Origin: an uncultured bacterium
GTDB lineage: Bacteria > Bacillota > Clostridia > Oscillospirales > Ruminococcaceae
Length of the DNA: 6,479 bases
NCBI GenBank assembly: GCA_905215595.1
Contig: CAJMQZ010000112.1
Coordinates: 1-6,479 of the forward strand
Direction: 5' to 3'
Numbering within the stretch: the first letter of the stretch is position 1; each line of letters opens with the position of its first letter. Positions 1 through 5,692 of the stretch are shown here, piece after piece. The position numbers were made by a program, and so were the translations under genes. The notes under the pieces are model-generated. The model had not been told where the DNA came from. It searched no databases and saw nothing but the letters and a program-made list of their open reading frames with translations.

Positions 1-212
1 TGGTTGTCCGCTTTCAGCAGCACCATATTGCCGGGGCAGGGGTAGTACCCCGCCGGGACATCTGCCAGCAGCGGCGCAGCGGCGGTCTGGTTCACCTCCT
101 GCAGGGCGAACACATCCGGCTGTTCCCTTCGGATAAACTCCACAAAAGCATCCCGCTTGGCCTCATATGCCGGTTCGATGAGACTGTGGGTATTCAATGT
201 CAGCAGTTTCAT
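1..212 (-). CDS. Endonuclease/exonuclease/phosphatase family protein, N-terminal part (MapP-like sugar-phosphate phosphatase candidate)
   Basis: Seen: an open frame of 70 codons beginning MKLLTLNTHSL and containing FALQEVNQ, with the C-terminal remainder beyond the left edge. These are the first two conserved blocks of the EEP/DNase I-like fold; N7 and E39 match the metal-binding Asn and Glu of the family. There is no signal peptide, so it is probably cytoplasmic. The start lies 7 bp after the permease stop and has no clear Shine-Dalgarno sequence (the upstream bases are an A-run), which suggests translational coupling in one operon. Established: in Enterococcus faecalis the gene directly downstream of the maltose PTS gene malT encodes MapP, which dephosphorylates maltose 6'-phosphate. 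Inference: this gene has the same role, removing phosphate from the imported disaccharide phosphate. Fold assignment is confident, substrate is not. Other EEP members are nucleases or phosphodiesterases. Confidence 0.8.
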   Translation of the reverse strand, partial: MKLLTLNTHSLIEPAYEAKRDAFVEFIRREQPDVFALQEVNQTAAAPLLADVPAGYYPCPGNMVLLKADN

Positions 213-219
213 AGTTTTT

Positions 220-1902
220 TTACAGAATATCGTTAATATCAGATTTCAGAACGTCTGCCTTGGGGCCGTACACCGCCTGGATGCCGTCGCCCTTGACCAG
301 CAGACTCAGGGCACCCTCGGCCTTCCATGCAGCGAGGTCGGCCACCTTGGCGGGGTCCTTCACGGTGACGCGCAGACGGGTCATGCAGGCATCCACCAGC
401 ACGATGTTCTCCCGGCCGCCCAGCAGGGCGATGATGCGCTCGACCTGACCGTCGTCCGCCTTTTTGTTGGCCTTCTTCTCGGTCTTGGTGTCAGCTGCGG
501 CATCGTTTGCGTTGTCATCGGTGTAGTTGCCCAGACGGCCCGGGGTAGCCAGATTGAGTTTGCCGATCATGAAGTAGGCCACGAAATAGCCGATGAGGAA
601 GAGCGCCACCACGCAGAGCACAAAGTTGATGATATCACCGCCCAGACCGGCCTGCAGGGACATGGGGATGCGGGTGATGAATTCCAGATTGCCGAAGGAG
701 TGCAGGCGCAGATGGATGATACCAGCCATGGCAAAGGCACAGCCCTGCAGGATGGCGTATACAATGTACAGCGGCATGGCGCAGAACATGAACATGAACT
801 CCAGCGGCTCGATCACACCGGTGAGGAACACAGCCAGCGCGGTGGAAATGAACATGGATTTGTAATTCTTGCGCTTGTCGGCATCCACGCGGCGGTACAT
901 GGCCAATGCGATGCCCAGCAGCAGGCCGGTCGCGCCAATCATCTGACCCACCTTGAAGCGGGCCGGGGTCACGGTGGCCAGCAGATTGTTATAGGAGGCC
1001 ATGTCACCGGCCTTCTTGAAGTTGATGAGGTCGTTGGCCCATGCCAGCCACAGCGGGTCCTGACCAAACACCTGACTGCCCGCATTGACACCGGTTGCAA
1101 TGGTGTAGGTGCCGCCGAAGGAGGTGTAGTTCATGGGGATGGTCAGCATGTGGTGCAGGCCGAAGGGCAGCAGCAGACGCTCCAGCGTACCATAGATGAA
1201 CGGAGCCAGAATGGGAGAAGTCTCGGAAGAGTTGGCGATCCAGATGCCAAAGTTATTGATGCCGGTCTGCACCACAGGCCAGAACAGCGACAGCACGATG
1301 GAAATGACCACCGAGTAGACAATGACCACCATAGGCACGAAGCGCTTGCCGTTGAAGAAAGCCAGCGCATCCGGCAGCTTGCGGAAGTTGTAGTATTTAT
1401 TGTAAGCCACGCCGCCCACAAAACCGGCAATGATGCCCACGAACACGCCCATGTTCAGCGCCGGTGCGCCCAGCACAGAGGTGAAGTAGCCGTTGACGGC
1501 GATCTCCTGCCCGAACAAGGTGTGGGTCACGGCGTTGGGATCTGCCAGCATGGCGCTGGTGACGCCGAAGATGTTGCCGGTGATGACGTTGATGAGGGCG
1601 AACGCCAGCACGGCGGCAAAGGCACCGCCCGCACGCTCCTTTGCCCAGCTGCCGCCGATGGCGACAGCGAACAGAATGTGCAGGTTATTGATGACCGCCC
1701 AGCCGATGTTCTCCATGGTGGTGCCGATGGTCATGACCGCTGCAAGGTCGCCGCCGCCCATCTGCACCAGCTTGCCCAGACTGATCATCAGACCGGCAGC
1801 CGGCATAACGGCGATGACCGTCATCAGCACCTTGCCCAGCTTCTGTAAGAAGTCGAAGTTGATGAGCCCCTTTTTGCCCGGAGCCGCTTTTGTTGTTGCC
1901 AT
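220..1902 (-). CDS. PTS system EIICB component, glucose/maltose type (malT/malP-like)
   Basis: Membrane permease that takes up and phosphorylates a sugar at the expense of PEP. Seen: 560 residues. Residues 1-450 form the EIIC domain with about ten hydrophobic segments, the motif NYTSFGGTY (258-266), GLHHML (248-253) and the family signature GVIEPLEF (362-369) with its conserved Glu. A charged Lys/Asp-rich linker (460-485) leads to an EIIB domain (486-560) with DACMTRLRV, in which C506 is the expected phosphocysteine. Domain order IIC-IIB and length fit B. subtilis MalP-type permeases. No EIIA domain is fused, so phosphate must come from an EIIA encoded elsewhere. The start at MATTKAAP was chosen over an in-frame ATG nine codons upstream because AAGGAGGA lies 5 bp before it. 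It is divergent from a MalR-like regulator and followed by an EEP phosphatase, which favours maltose or another alpha-glucoside over glucose; that substrate is inferred. Confidence 0.93.
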   Translation of the reverse strand: MATTKAAPGKKGLINFDFLQKLGKVLMTVIAVMPAAGLMISLGKLVQMGGGDLAAVMTIGTTMENIGWAVINNLHILFAVAIGGSWAKERAGGAFAAVLAFALINVITGNIFGVTSAMLADPNAVTHTLFGQEIAVNGYFTSVLGAPALNMGVFVGIIAGFVGGVAYNKYYNFRKLPDALAFFNGKRFVPMVVIVYSVVISIVLSLFWPVVQTGINNFGIWIANSSETSPILAPFIYGTLERLLLPFGLHHMLTIPMNYTSFGGTYTIATGVNAGSQVFGQDPLWLAWANDLINFKKAGDMASYNNLLATVTPARFKVGQMIGATGLLLGIALAMYRRVDADKRKNYKSMFISTALAVFLTGVIEPLEFMFMFCAMPLYIVYAILQGCAFAMAGIIHLRLHSFGNLEFITRIPMSLQAGLGGDIINFVLCVVALFLIGYFVAYFMIGKLNLATPGRLGNYTDDNANDAAADTKTEKKANKKADDGQVERIIALLGGRENIVLVDACMTRLRVTVKDPAKVADLAAWKAEGALSLLVKGDGIQAVYGPKADVLKSDINDIL

Positions 1903-1907
1903 GATGT

Positions 1908-1915
1908 TCCTCCTT
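1908..1915 (-). promoter_or_regulatory. Shine-Dalgarno of the PTS gene, decides its start
   Basis: AAGGAGGA on the minus strand ends 5 bp before the ATG at 1902. An alternative in-frame ATG at 1929 lies upstream of this site and has no comparable site, so the shorter 560-residue protein is preferred. Confidence 0.85.
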
Positions 1916-1923
1916 ATTCCTTT

Positions 1924-1973
1924 TTGCATCGTTTAGTGCAATCGTTGCATTGCGTTTGCACTACTTTACGCAA
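1924..1973. promoter_or_regulatory. Operator-like cluster in the 5' leader of the PTS operon
   Basis: Three overlapping inverted repeats lie just downstream of the PTS -10 box. They are TTGCA-N8-TGCAA (1924-1941), TGCAA-TCG-TTGCA (1937-1949) and TTGCGT-N12-ACGCAA (1950-1973). The last contains GTGCAAACG on the minus strand, close to the GCAAACG half-sites known for MalR-type LacI regulators. A repressor bound here would cover the transcription start and the early leader. That the divergent LacI-family protein binds here is inferred. Confidence 0.55.
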
Positions 1974-1975
1974 CA

Positions 1976-2004
1976 AGAATAATCCAACTCCGCAGTTTTT
2001 ACAA
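1976..2004 (-). promoter_or_regulatory. Predicted sigma-A promoter of the PTS-EEP operon
   Basis: On the minus strand TTGTAA (1999-2004) and TATTCT (1976-1981) are separated by exactly 17 bp. Each box matches the consensus at four of six positions. The expected start of transcription falls near 1969, inside the inverted repeat 1950-1973, leaving a leader of roughly 65 nt before the permease start. Confidence 0.55.
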
Positions 2005-2038
2005 GAGTTTTTTGGTGTGAAAATAATTTTTCTGTGTT

Positions 2039-2056
2039 TTGCACAAGCGGATGCAA
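2039..2056. promoter_or_regulatory. Possible distal operator, TTGCA-N8-TGCAA
   Basis: An 18-bp inverted repeat with the same arms and the same 8-bp spacer as the repeat at 1924-1941. It lies about 35 bp upstream of the PTS -35 box, between the two promoters. It could be an auxiliary site for the same regulator, but short arms of this kind can occur by chance. Confidence 0.3.
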
Positions 2057-2103
2057 GCTTATTTGTGGAAATTGTCGAAGGTACGCAGGCGCAGCGTTGC
2101 ACA

Positions 2104-2127
2104 GTTTACGCAATTCCGTGCGCAAAC
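2104..2127. promoter_or_regulatory. Operator-like 24-bp inverted repeat before the lacI-family gene
   Basis: GTTTACGCA and TGCGCAAAC flank a 6-bp centre; eight of nine arm positions are complementary. It ends 1 bp before the -35 box of the regulator gene. TTTACGCAA recurs at 1965-1973 and GCAAAC recurs at 2141-2146 and, inverted, at 1954-1959. Autoregulation by the LacI-family protein is the simplest reading. Confidence 0.5.
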
Positions 2128-2128
2128 A

Positions 2129-2157
2129 TTGACATTGCGTGCAAACGGCTTTACAAT
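2129..2157 (+). promoter_or_regulatory. Predicted sigma-A promoter of the LacI-family regulator
   Basis: TTGACA (2129-2134) and TACAAT (2152-2157) are separated by 17 bp, a near-perfect sigma-A promoter. The spacer itself contains TTGCGTGCAAACGG, another pair of the half-sites found elsewhere in this intergenic region, so the promoter may be directly occluded by the regulator. Confidence 0.75.
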
Positions 2158-2186
2158 AGAACCACTATATCAGGGAGGAACAGACA

Positions 2187-3215
2187 ATGGCAGTTACCAT
2201 CAAAGATGTCGCAGCGGCAGCGGGGGTCTCACCCTCCACGGTGTCCCGCACCTGCAAGGACAGCCCTTCCATCAGCCGGGAGACCAAAGAGCGGGTGCGC
2301 CGCATCATGGCGCAGCTGGGCTATGAGCCGAATTTTGAGGCCGAGCCGGTGGAGGCTTTTTCCAAGACCATCGGCATCATTCTGCCCTCCTCCCAGCGGG
2401 ATGTCTACGAAAACGCCTTTCATCTGGAGATCATCCGCGGCATCGGGCAGTTCTGCAACCAGCGGCGGTATGTGAACACCGTCATCACCGGGCAGGACGA
2501 CGCCGAGGTGCTGGACGCCATCCAGAGCATGGTGGCCAACGCACAGGCGGATGGCTTTATCCTGCTCTACTCCAAAAAGGACTGCCCGGTGGCGGCGTAT
2601 CTGCGCAACGAGGGACTGCTCCATGTCATTGTGGGCAAGGCGGCGCAGTCCGCCAACCAGACCATCTACATCGACAACGACAACGCCCTTGCCGGGGAGG
2701 AAGCCGCCGATTACCTTTATGAAATGGGACACCGCCGCATTGCGTATTTCGGGGTCAGCAATGCCATGCTGTTTTCCGCCGAACGCAAGCGGGGCTACCA
2801 GATGTCCCTGCTCAAGCACGGCATTACCCCCCGGGAAGAGGACTGCGTGGAGGTCAACACCCTGAACGACGCCTATGAGGAGGCGTTGAAAGCCCTGCTC
2901 ACCGCCCCGAATCACCCCACCGCCATGCTGGTCAGCGACGATATCCTTGCTGTGGTGCTGGAGCAGTTCTGCGGCAAGCTGGGACTGCGCGTCCCGAAAG
3001 ATTTGTCCATCGTGTCCTTCAACAACTCGCTGTTCTCCCGCATCACCAGCCCCCAGCTGACCACCGTGGACGTGAACCCCTACCAGCTGGGCATGGAAGC
3101 CGCCAGCCAGACCATCAACCACATCGAGAACCCGAACCTTCTGGCCACAAAGATCATCGTGCCGCATAAGCTCATCCCCCGGGAGAGCTGCTGCCCGCCG
3201 GAGGAGCAGCGCTAG
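2187..3215 (+). CDS. LacI-family transcriptional regulator, MalR-like
   Basis: DNA-binding repressor probably controlling the divergent PTS operon and itself. Seen: 342 residues, the usual LacI-family length. A helix-turn-helix spans residues 4-25 (VTIKDVAAAAGVSPSTVSR), followed by YEPN and a hinge region, then a periplasmic-binding-protein-like effector domain from about residue 60 (KTIGIILPS). IDNDNALAG (162-170) and NNSLFSRITSPQLTTVD (279-295) followed by NPYQLG resemble MalR proteins of Firmicutes rather than CcpA. AGGGAGGAA sits 6 bp upstream of the ATG and fixes the start. The hinge is odd: positions that read A-R-S-L in PurR read A-E-P-V here (52-55), so the Leu that intercalates at the operator centre is Val. 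The effector, probably a maltose-type sugar or its phosphate, is inferred. The gene ends in a terminator of its own. Confidence 0.9.
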   Translation: MAVTIKDVAAAAGVSPSTVSRTCKDSPSISRETKERVRRIMAQLGYEPNFEAEPVEAFSKTIGIILPSSQRDVYENAFHLEIIRGIGQFCNQRRYVNTVITGQDDAEVLDAIQSMVANAQADGFILLYSKKDCPVAAYLRNEGLLHVIVGKAAQSANQTIYIDNDNALAGEEAADYLYEMGHRRIAYFGVSNAMLFSAERKRGYQMSLLKHGITPREEDCVEVNTLNDAYEEALKALLTAPNHPTAMLVSDDILAVVLEQFCGKLGLRVPKDLSIVSFNNSLFSRITSPQLTTVDVNPYQLGMEAASQTINHIENPNLLATKIIVPHKLIPRESCCPPEEQR

Positions 3216-3278
3216 GAAGTGCTTTTTTCAGCAATACAGTGTCCGCTTCCGGGAGCTGCCGCGCAGCGCTTGATCTAC

Positions 3279-3330
3279 TGCCCCCAGAGTAGACAGCGTA
3301 AAAAACGCTGCATCCTCCGGGGGTATTTTT
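3279..3330 (+). terminator. Intrinsic terminator of the LacI-family gene
   Basis: An imperfect long hairpin: TGCCCCC (3279-3285) pairs with GGGGGTA (3319-3325, one G-U), continues with GAG/CTC, and is capped by a perfect CAGCGT/ACGCTG stem (3294-3310) with an A5 loop. TTTTT follows at 3326-3330. Confidence 0.65.
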
Positions 3331-3351
3331 ATGCCCCAAAAGGCACAAAAG

Positions 3352-3392
3352 AATGCCCGCCCACCTGTGGAAAACCACGGTGGGCGGGCATT
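3352..3392. terminator. Strong bidirectional terminator between convergent genes
   Basis: A 14-bp perfect GC-rich stem (3352-3365 with 3379-3392), one bulged T, a further 4-bp GTGG/CCAC stem and an AAAA loop. TTTT follows on the plus strand (3391-3394, overlapping the stem end), and on the minus strand TTTTGTGCCTTTT follows. It can end both the regulator transcript and the convergent TetR/secreted-protein operon, whose last stop codon is 34 bp away. Confidence 0.85.
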
Positions 3393-3426
3393 TTGCGTTT
3401 TATTGTTCGTGCCGCTGTAAAAGCAT

Positions 3427-4917
3427 TCAGAGGGCGGCGGTCTGGGGTACCAGCCGGAAGAGCATTACGGGCAGCTCGCTGTTTGCAAAATCCAGCGTAA
3501 GGATGATCGTTCCGCGCTCTGTTTCAAAAGGCATCTCCGTCTGTGTGCCGTCCGGGGCAATGCGCACAAGCGTTTTGCCTTCCAGCAATCCGGCGGGCAG
3601 CGCAAGCCTTACCCGACCGGTGGGCTGCGTCAGGCTGCCTGCGGTTTCAAAGGCCACACTCAGGTATTCCCCGTTCGTCCGTGCGGTCACATCCTCCGCA
3701 GAAAGACTGCCGCTGATAGTCCACGCCGTTGCCGCTTCGATCATTTCCAGCTGCGCGGCGTTTTCTGCCTGCCCGCACACGGGGCAGAAGGTCAGAGCTT
3801 CGCCTTCCGCAGTGCGGAAGGTAAACTTCCGGCAATCCGTGCTGCCAGTGTGCGCGCAGCCATCTCGCAGACAACTGGCGCTCTGAGAGCCGGTTCCGTT
3901 CGGGGACCATGCACCGAACTGGTGTCCCAGCTTATCGGTCGGGTCTGCGGTGTAGCTGTCTTTGCAGCGGGAGCAGGTAAAAACAGTATAGCCGTCTGTT
4001 TCACAGGTGGGGGCTACGGCAACAGCCTGATAATCATGGTTCAGTGCGGGCTGCTCTGCATAGGTGGTATGGTTGCAGCGGGAGCAGGTATCGTAAGCCC
4101 AGCCCTTTTCTGTGCAGGTGGGGGCTTGCGCTACGTGACGCACCAAATCATGGTTCAGTGCGGGCAGCTCTTTGCGGGTGGTATAGCCGCAGCGGACGCA
4201 GAGGTCGTAAGCGTCCCAGCCGATTTCCGTACAGGTGGGGGCTTTTGCAGAGGGATGCACCAGAGCATGGTTATTTGGGTCTTTTTCGCCGTATTCCCCA
4301 CCACACGCCTCACAGACCGCTTTGGCGGTGCAGGTCGCTGTGCCACCGGTACAGCTTGCAGTATCAACTTTGTAGCAGTTCTTGCAGTTGCGGATGTGCG
4401 TGCCGTTGCCGGCGGATGACCACTCGCCCCAGTCGTGACCGCCGTAGTAACTCCCTCCGCAAGTATAGCACATTCCCAGACTGGTGCAGTCCGCGTAGCC
4501 GCCGCTGCAGCTTCCAGTCTCAACCTCGTCATAGTTGCTGCGCTTGCATCTGCGGGTGTGCGTGTGCGTGCCGTCATAGTTAGGCGTCCACTCGCCCCAT
4601 TCGCGACCGAGAATGCCGTATTCCGCGCCGCATTTTTCACAGGTTTTGCCTGTGGTGCAGGTGGGCGTTTCGGTGCCGCCGGTATGTACCTTTAAATACA
4701 TAACATTGCCATCGTTGTGGCAGTTCTGGCATTCAGCTACATAAAACCTATGAGAGTTCGAATCATATATTCTGTATCCGAGGACCTCACGTGTCTCCAC
4801 ACTCCCACAGTTTTTGCAGCGCACCGTGGTTGTTTCTGCCGCCGCTTTTAACACGATCCCCGGTATCAGGCACACCATTGCCAGCACCGTCAAACACCGG
4901 ATCAGCCATTTTTTCAT
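3427..4917 (-). CDS. Exported Cys-rich CxxC-repeat protein, function unknown
   Basis: Seen: 496 residues with a signal peptide (MKK, hydrophobic core to about 24, cleavage likely after A27 in KAAA-E). Then follow CxxC pairs at 34/37, 63/66 and 93/96. Two about 52-residue repeats start with WGEW (107-162, 163-213) and carry GTH, SC(S/T)GG and C-x2-CGG motifs. Three 38-39-residue repeats of the form APTCTE-x-GW-CxxC-PALNH follow (217-331), then a degenerate third WGEW-type unit (FGAW, 334-382). The Cys-free tail (about 390-496) looks beta-rich. Such repeats occur in clostridial surface proteins; the CxxC pairs could bind metal or form disulfides. No LPxTG, transmembrane anchor, S-layer homology domain or catalytic domain is seen, so secretion or loose attachment is likely. 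In the first WGEW repeat the CxxC is broken (CKRSN). AAGGAGG lies 7 bp before the ATG. The gene follows tetR by 28 bp, presumably in one operon. Confidence 0.85.
   Translation of the reverse strand: MKKWLIRCLTVLAMVCLIPGIVLKAAAETTTVRCKNCGSVETREVLGYRIYDSNSHRFYVAECQNCHNDGNVMYLKVHTGGTETPTCTTGKTCEKCGAEYGILGREWGEWTPNYDGTHTHTRRCKRSNYDEVETGSCSGGYADCTSLGMCYTCGGSYYGGHDWGEWSSAGNGTHIRNCKNCYKVDTASCTGGTATCTAKAVCEACGGEYGEKDPNNHALVHPSAKAPTCTEIGWDAYDLCVRCGYTTRKELPALNHDLVRHVAQAPTCTEKGWAYDTCSRCNHTTYAEQPALNHDYQAVAVAPTCETDGYTVFTCSRCKDSYTADPTDKLGHQFGAWSPNGTGSQSASCLRDGCAHTGSTDCRKFTFRTAEGEALTFCPVCGQAENAAQLEMIEAATAWTISGSLSAEDVTARTNGEYLSVAFETAGSLTQPTGRVRLALPAGLLEGKTLVRIAPDGTQTEMPFETERGTIILTLDFANSELPVMLFRLVPQTAAL
3925..4269 (-). 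repeat. Three tandem 38-39-codon repeats inside the Cys-rich protein
   Basis: The units cover residues 217-255, 256-293 and 294-331 of the exported protein. Repeat identity is visible in the DNA too: a 20-base word occurs at 4032-4051 and again at 4146-4165, exactly 114 bp (38 codons) apart, and GCAGCGGGAGCAGGTA occurs at 3964-3979 and 4075-4090. Such an array could change copy number by recombination. Confidence 0.8.
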
Positions 4918-4945
4918 GTTACTCCCTCCTTGTCATCAAACCTTG

Positions 4946-5626
4946 TTATCCTTTCAGATCAAACTGCACGGACAGCGATGCAAGCACGGCATCTACCACC
5001 TTCCGCGCCTCGGCAAGCATATCGATCTCCGCCACAAAAGCGATGACCTGCTCGCGCTCCTGCGCGGGGACCTGCAGCGCACTCAGGCTCATGCTCAGAT
5101 AGCGCCGTATTTTGCGCTCCAGCGTAAAGTAGGGGTCGCACCGCCGTGCCATGTAGCCGCGCATCATGCCAGCCGTGCCCAGCTCCATCTCGTAGAAATC
5201 ACACTCGGCGCACCCGGGCAGATACGCGCTGAACGCCGCCTGCAGCTCGGCCGTGGTGCTGCGGTGAATGATCTCCGCCGTGGCGGGGAAGGTGTACGCT
5301 TCCACATAGATATCCCGCAGATTCTCGCTCAGCTCGGTCATCGCCAGCTGCAAAGCCGTTTCCACCGCGTAGAGGTACACCGGCGAGGGGGCGTTTGCCG
5401 CCAGCGGTCTTACCGCGCCGAACTGCCTGCTGAACATCATGCCGATCAGCTCGGTCAGCACACCGTCCTTGGTGCGGAAAATATTCTGGAACGACCCGGC
5501 AGAAACATCCGCTTCCTTTAAAATTTCTGCAACCTTGGTGTTCGTGTAGCCTTTTTCCAGAAAAAGCCGGACACAGGCGGTCAGGATCCGCCGTTTTGCT
5601 TCTTTGCTGTCGTATCTGCGCGCCAT
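4946..5626 (-). CDS. TetR/AcrR-family transcriptional regulator
   Basis: Probable repressor of its own operon. Seen: 226 residues, normal for the family. The N-terminal three-helix DNA-binding domain covers about residues 9-58: ILTACVRLFLEKGYTNTKVA, then the recognition region VSAGSFQNIFRTKDGVL. The usual G-T-L-Y-x-Y-F turn is replaced by G-S-F-Q-N-I-F. The rest is an all-helical ligand and dimer domain whose ligand cannot be read from the sequence. AAGGATG lies 7 bp before the ATG. Upstream are a near-consensus promoter and a 20-bp inverted repeat typical of TetR operators, so autoregulation is likely. It is followed after 28 bp by the exported Cys-rich protein with no terminator between, so the two are probably co-transcribed. 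TetR regulators often govern efflux pumps, but none is seen here. Confidence 0.92.
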   Translation of the reverse strand: MARRYDSKEAKRRILTACVRLFLEKGYTNTKVAEILKEADVSAGSFQNIFRTKDGVLTELIGMMFSRQFGAVRPLAANAPSPVYLYAVETALQLAMTELSENLRDIYVEAYTFPATAEIIHRSTTAELQAAFSAYLPGCAECDFYEMELGTAGMMRGYMARRCDPYFTLERKIRRYLSMSLSALQVPAQEREQVIAFVAEIDMLAEARKVVDAVLASLSVQFDLKG

Positions 5627-5646
5627 TGGGAATCATCCTTTTCTAC

Positions 5647-5666
5647 AATTGGTTTCTGACCCAATT
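5647..5666. promoter_or_regulatory. Putative TetR operator
   Basis: A 20-bp inverted repeat with arms AATTGG and CCAATT around an 8-bp centre. It overlaps the last three bases of the tetR -10 box and covers the expected transcription start, the usual position for an autorepressing TetR-family protein. Confidence 0.55.
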
Positions 5667-5692
5667 ATATATTGATTTGAAAAATGCGTCAA
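5664..5692 (-). promoter_or_regulatory. Predicted sigma-A promoter of the tetR operon
   Basis: On the minus strand TTGACG (5687-5692) and TATAAT (5664-5669) are separated by 17 bp. The -10 box is perfect and the -35 has one mismatch, making this one of the best promoters in the window. Transcription would start near 5657, about 30 nt before the tetR start codon. Confidence 0.8.

Noticed and set aside
157..1848. 563-codon open frame on the plus strand
   Set aside because: It lies wholly antisense to the PTS permease and gives a His/Gln/Gly/Asp-rich protein with no domain and no ribosome binding site. It is a by-product of GC-rich coding on the other strand.
1937..1949. TGCAATCGTTGCA as a CcpA catabolite-response element
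   Set aside because: It matches the cre core only partly and fails at the last conserved positions. It fits better with the local operator family; CcpA control cannot be excluded.
2229..3167. 312-codon open frame on the minus strand
   Set aside because: Antisense to the LacI-family gene, with low-complexity Gly/Val/His composition and no start signal, while the plus frame has clear LacI motifs.
3925..4269. Possible CRISPR-like spaced repeats
   Set aside because: The spacing is 114 bp (38 codons), the units are in frame within an exported protein, and the intervening sequence is itself related between copies.
3850..4695. Several open frames on both strands opposite or overlapping the Cys-rich gene
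   Set aside because: They are shadows of the repeat coding; the repeats make Gly/Cys/Arg-rich nonsense frames without ribosome binding sites.
4814..5521. 235-codon open frame on the plus strand
   Set aside because: Antisense to tetR and to the start of the Cys-rich gene; no ribosome binding site and no recognisable family.
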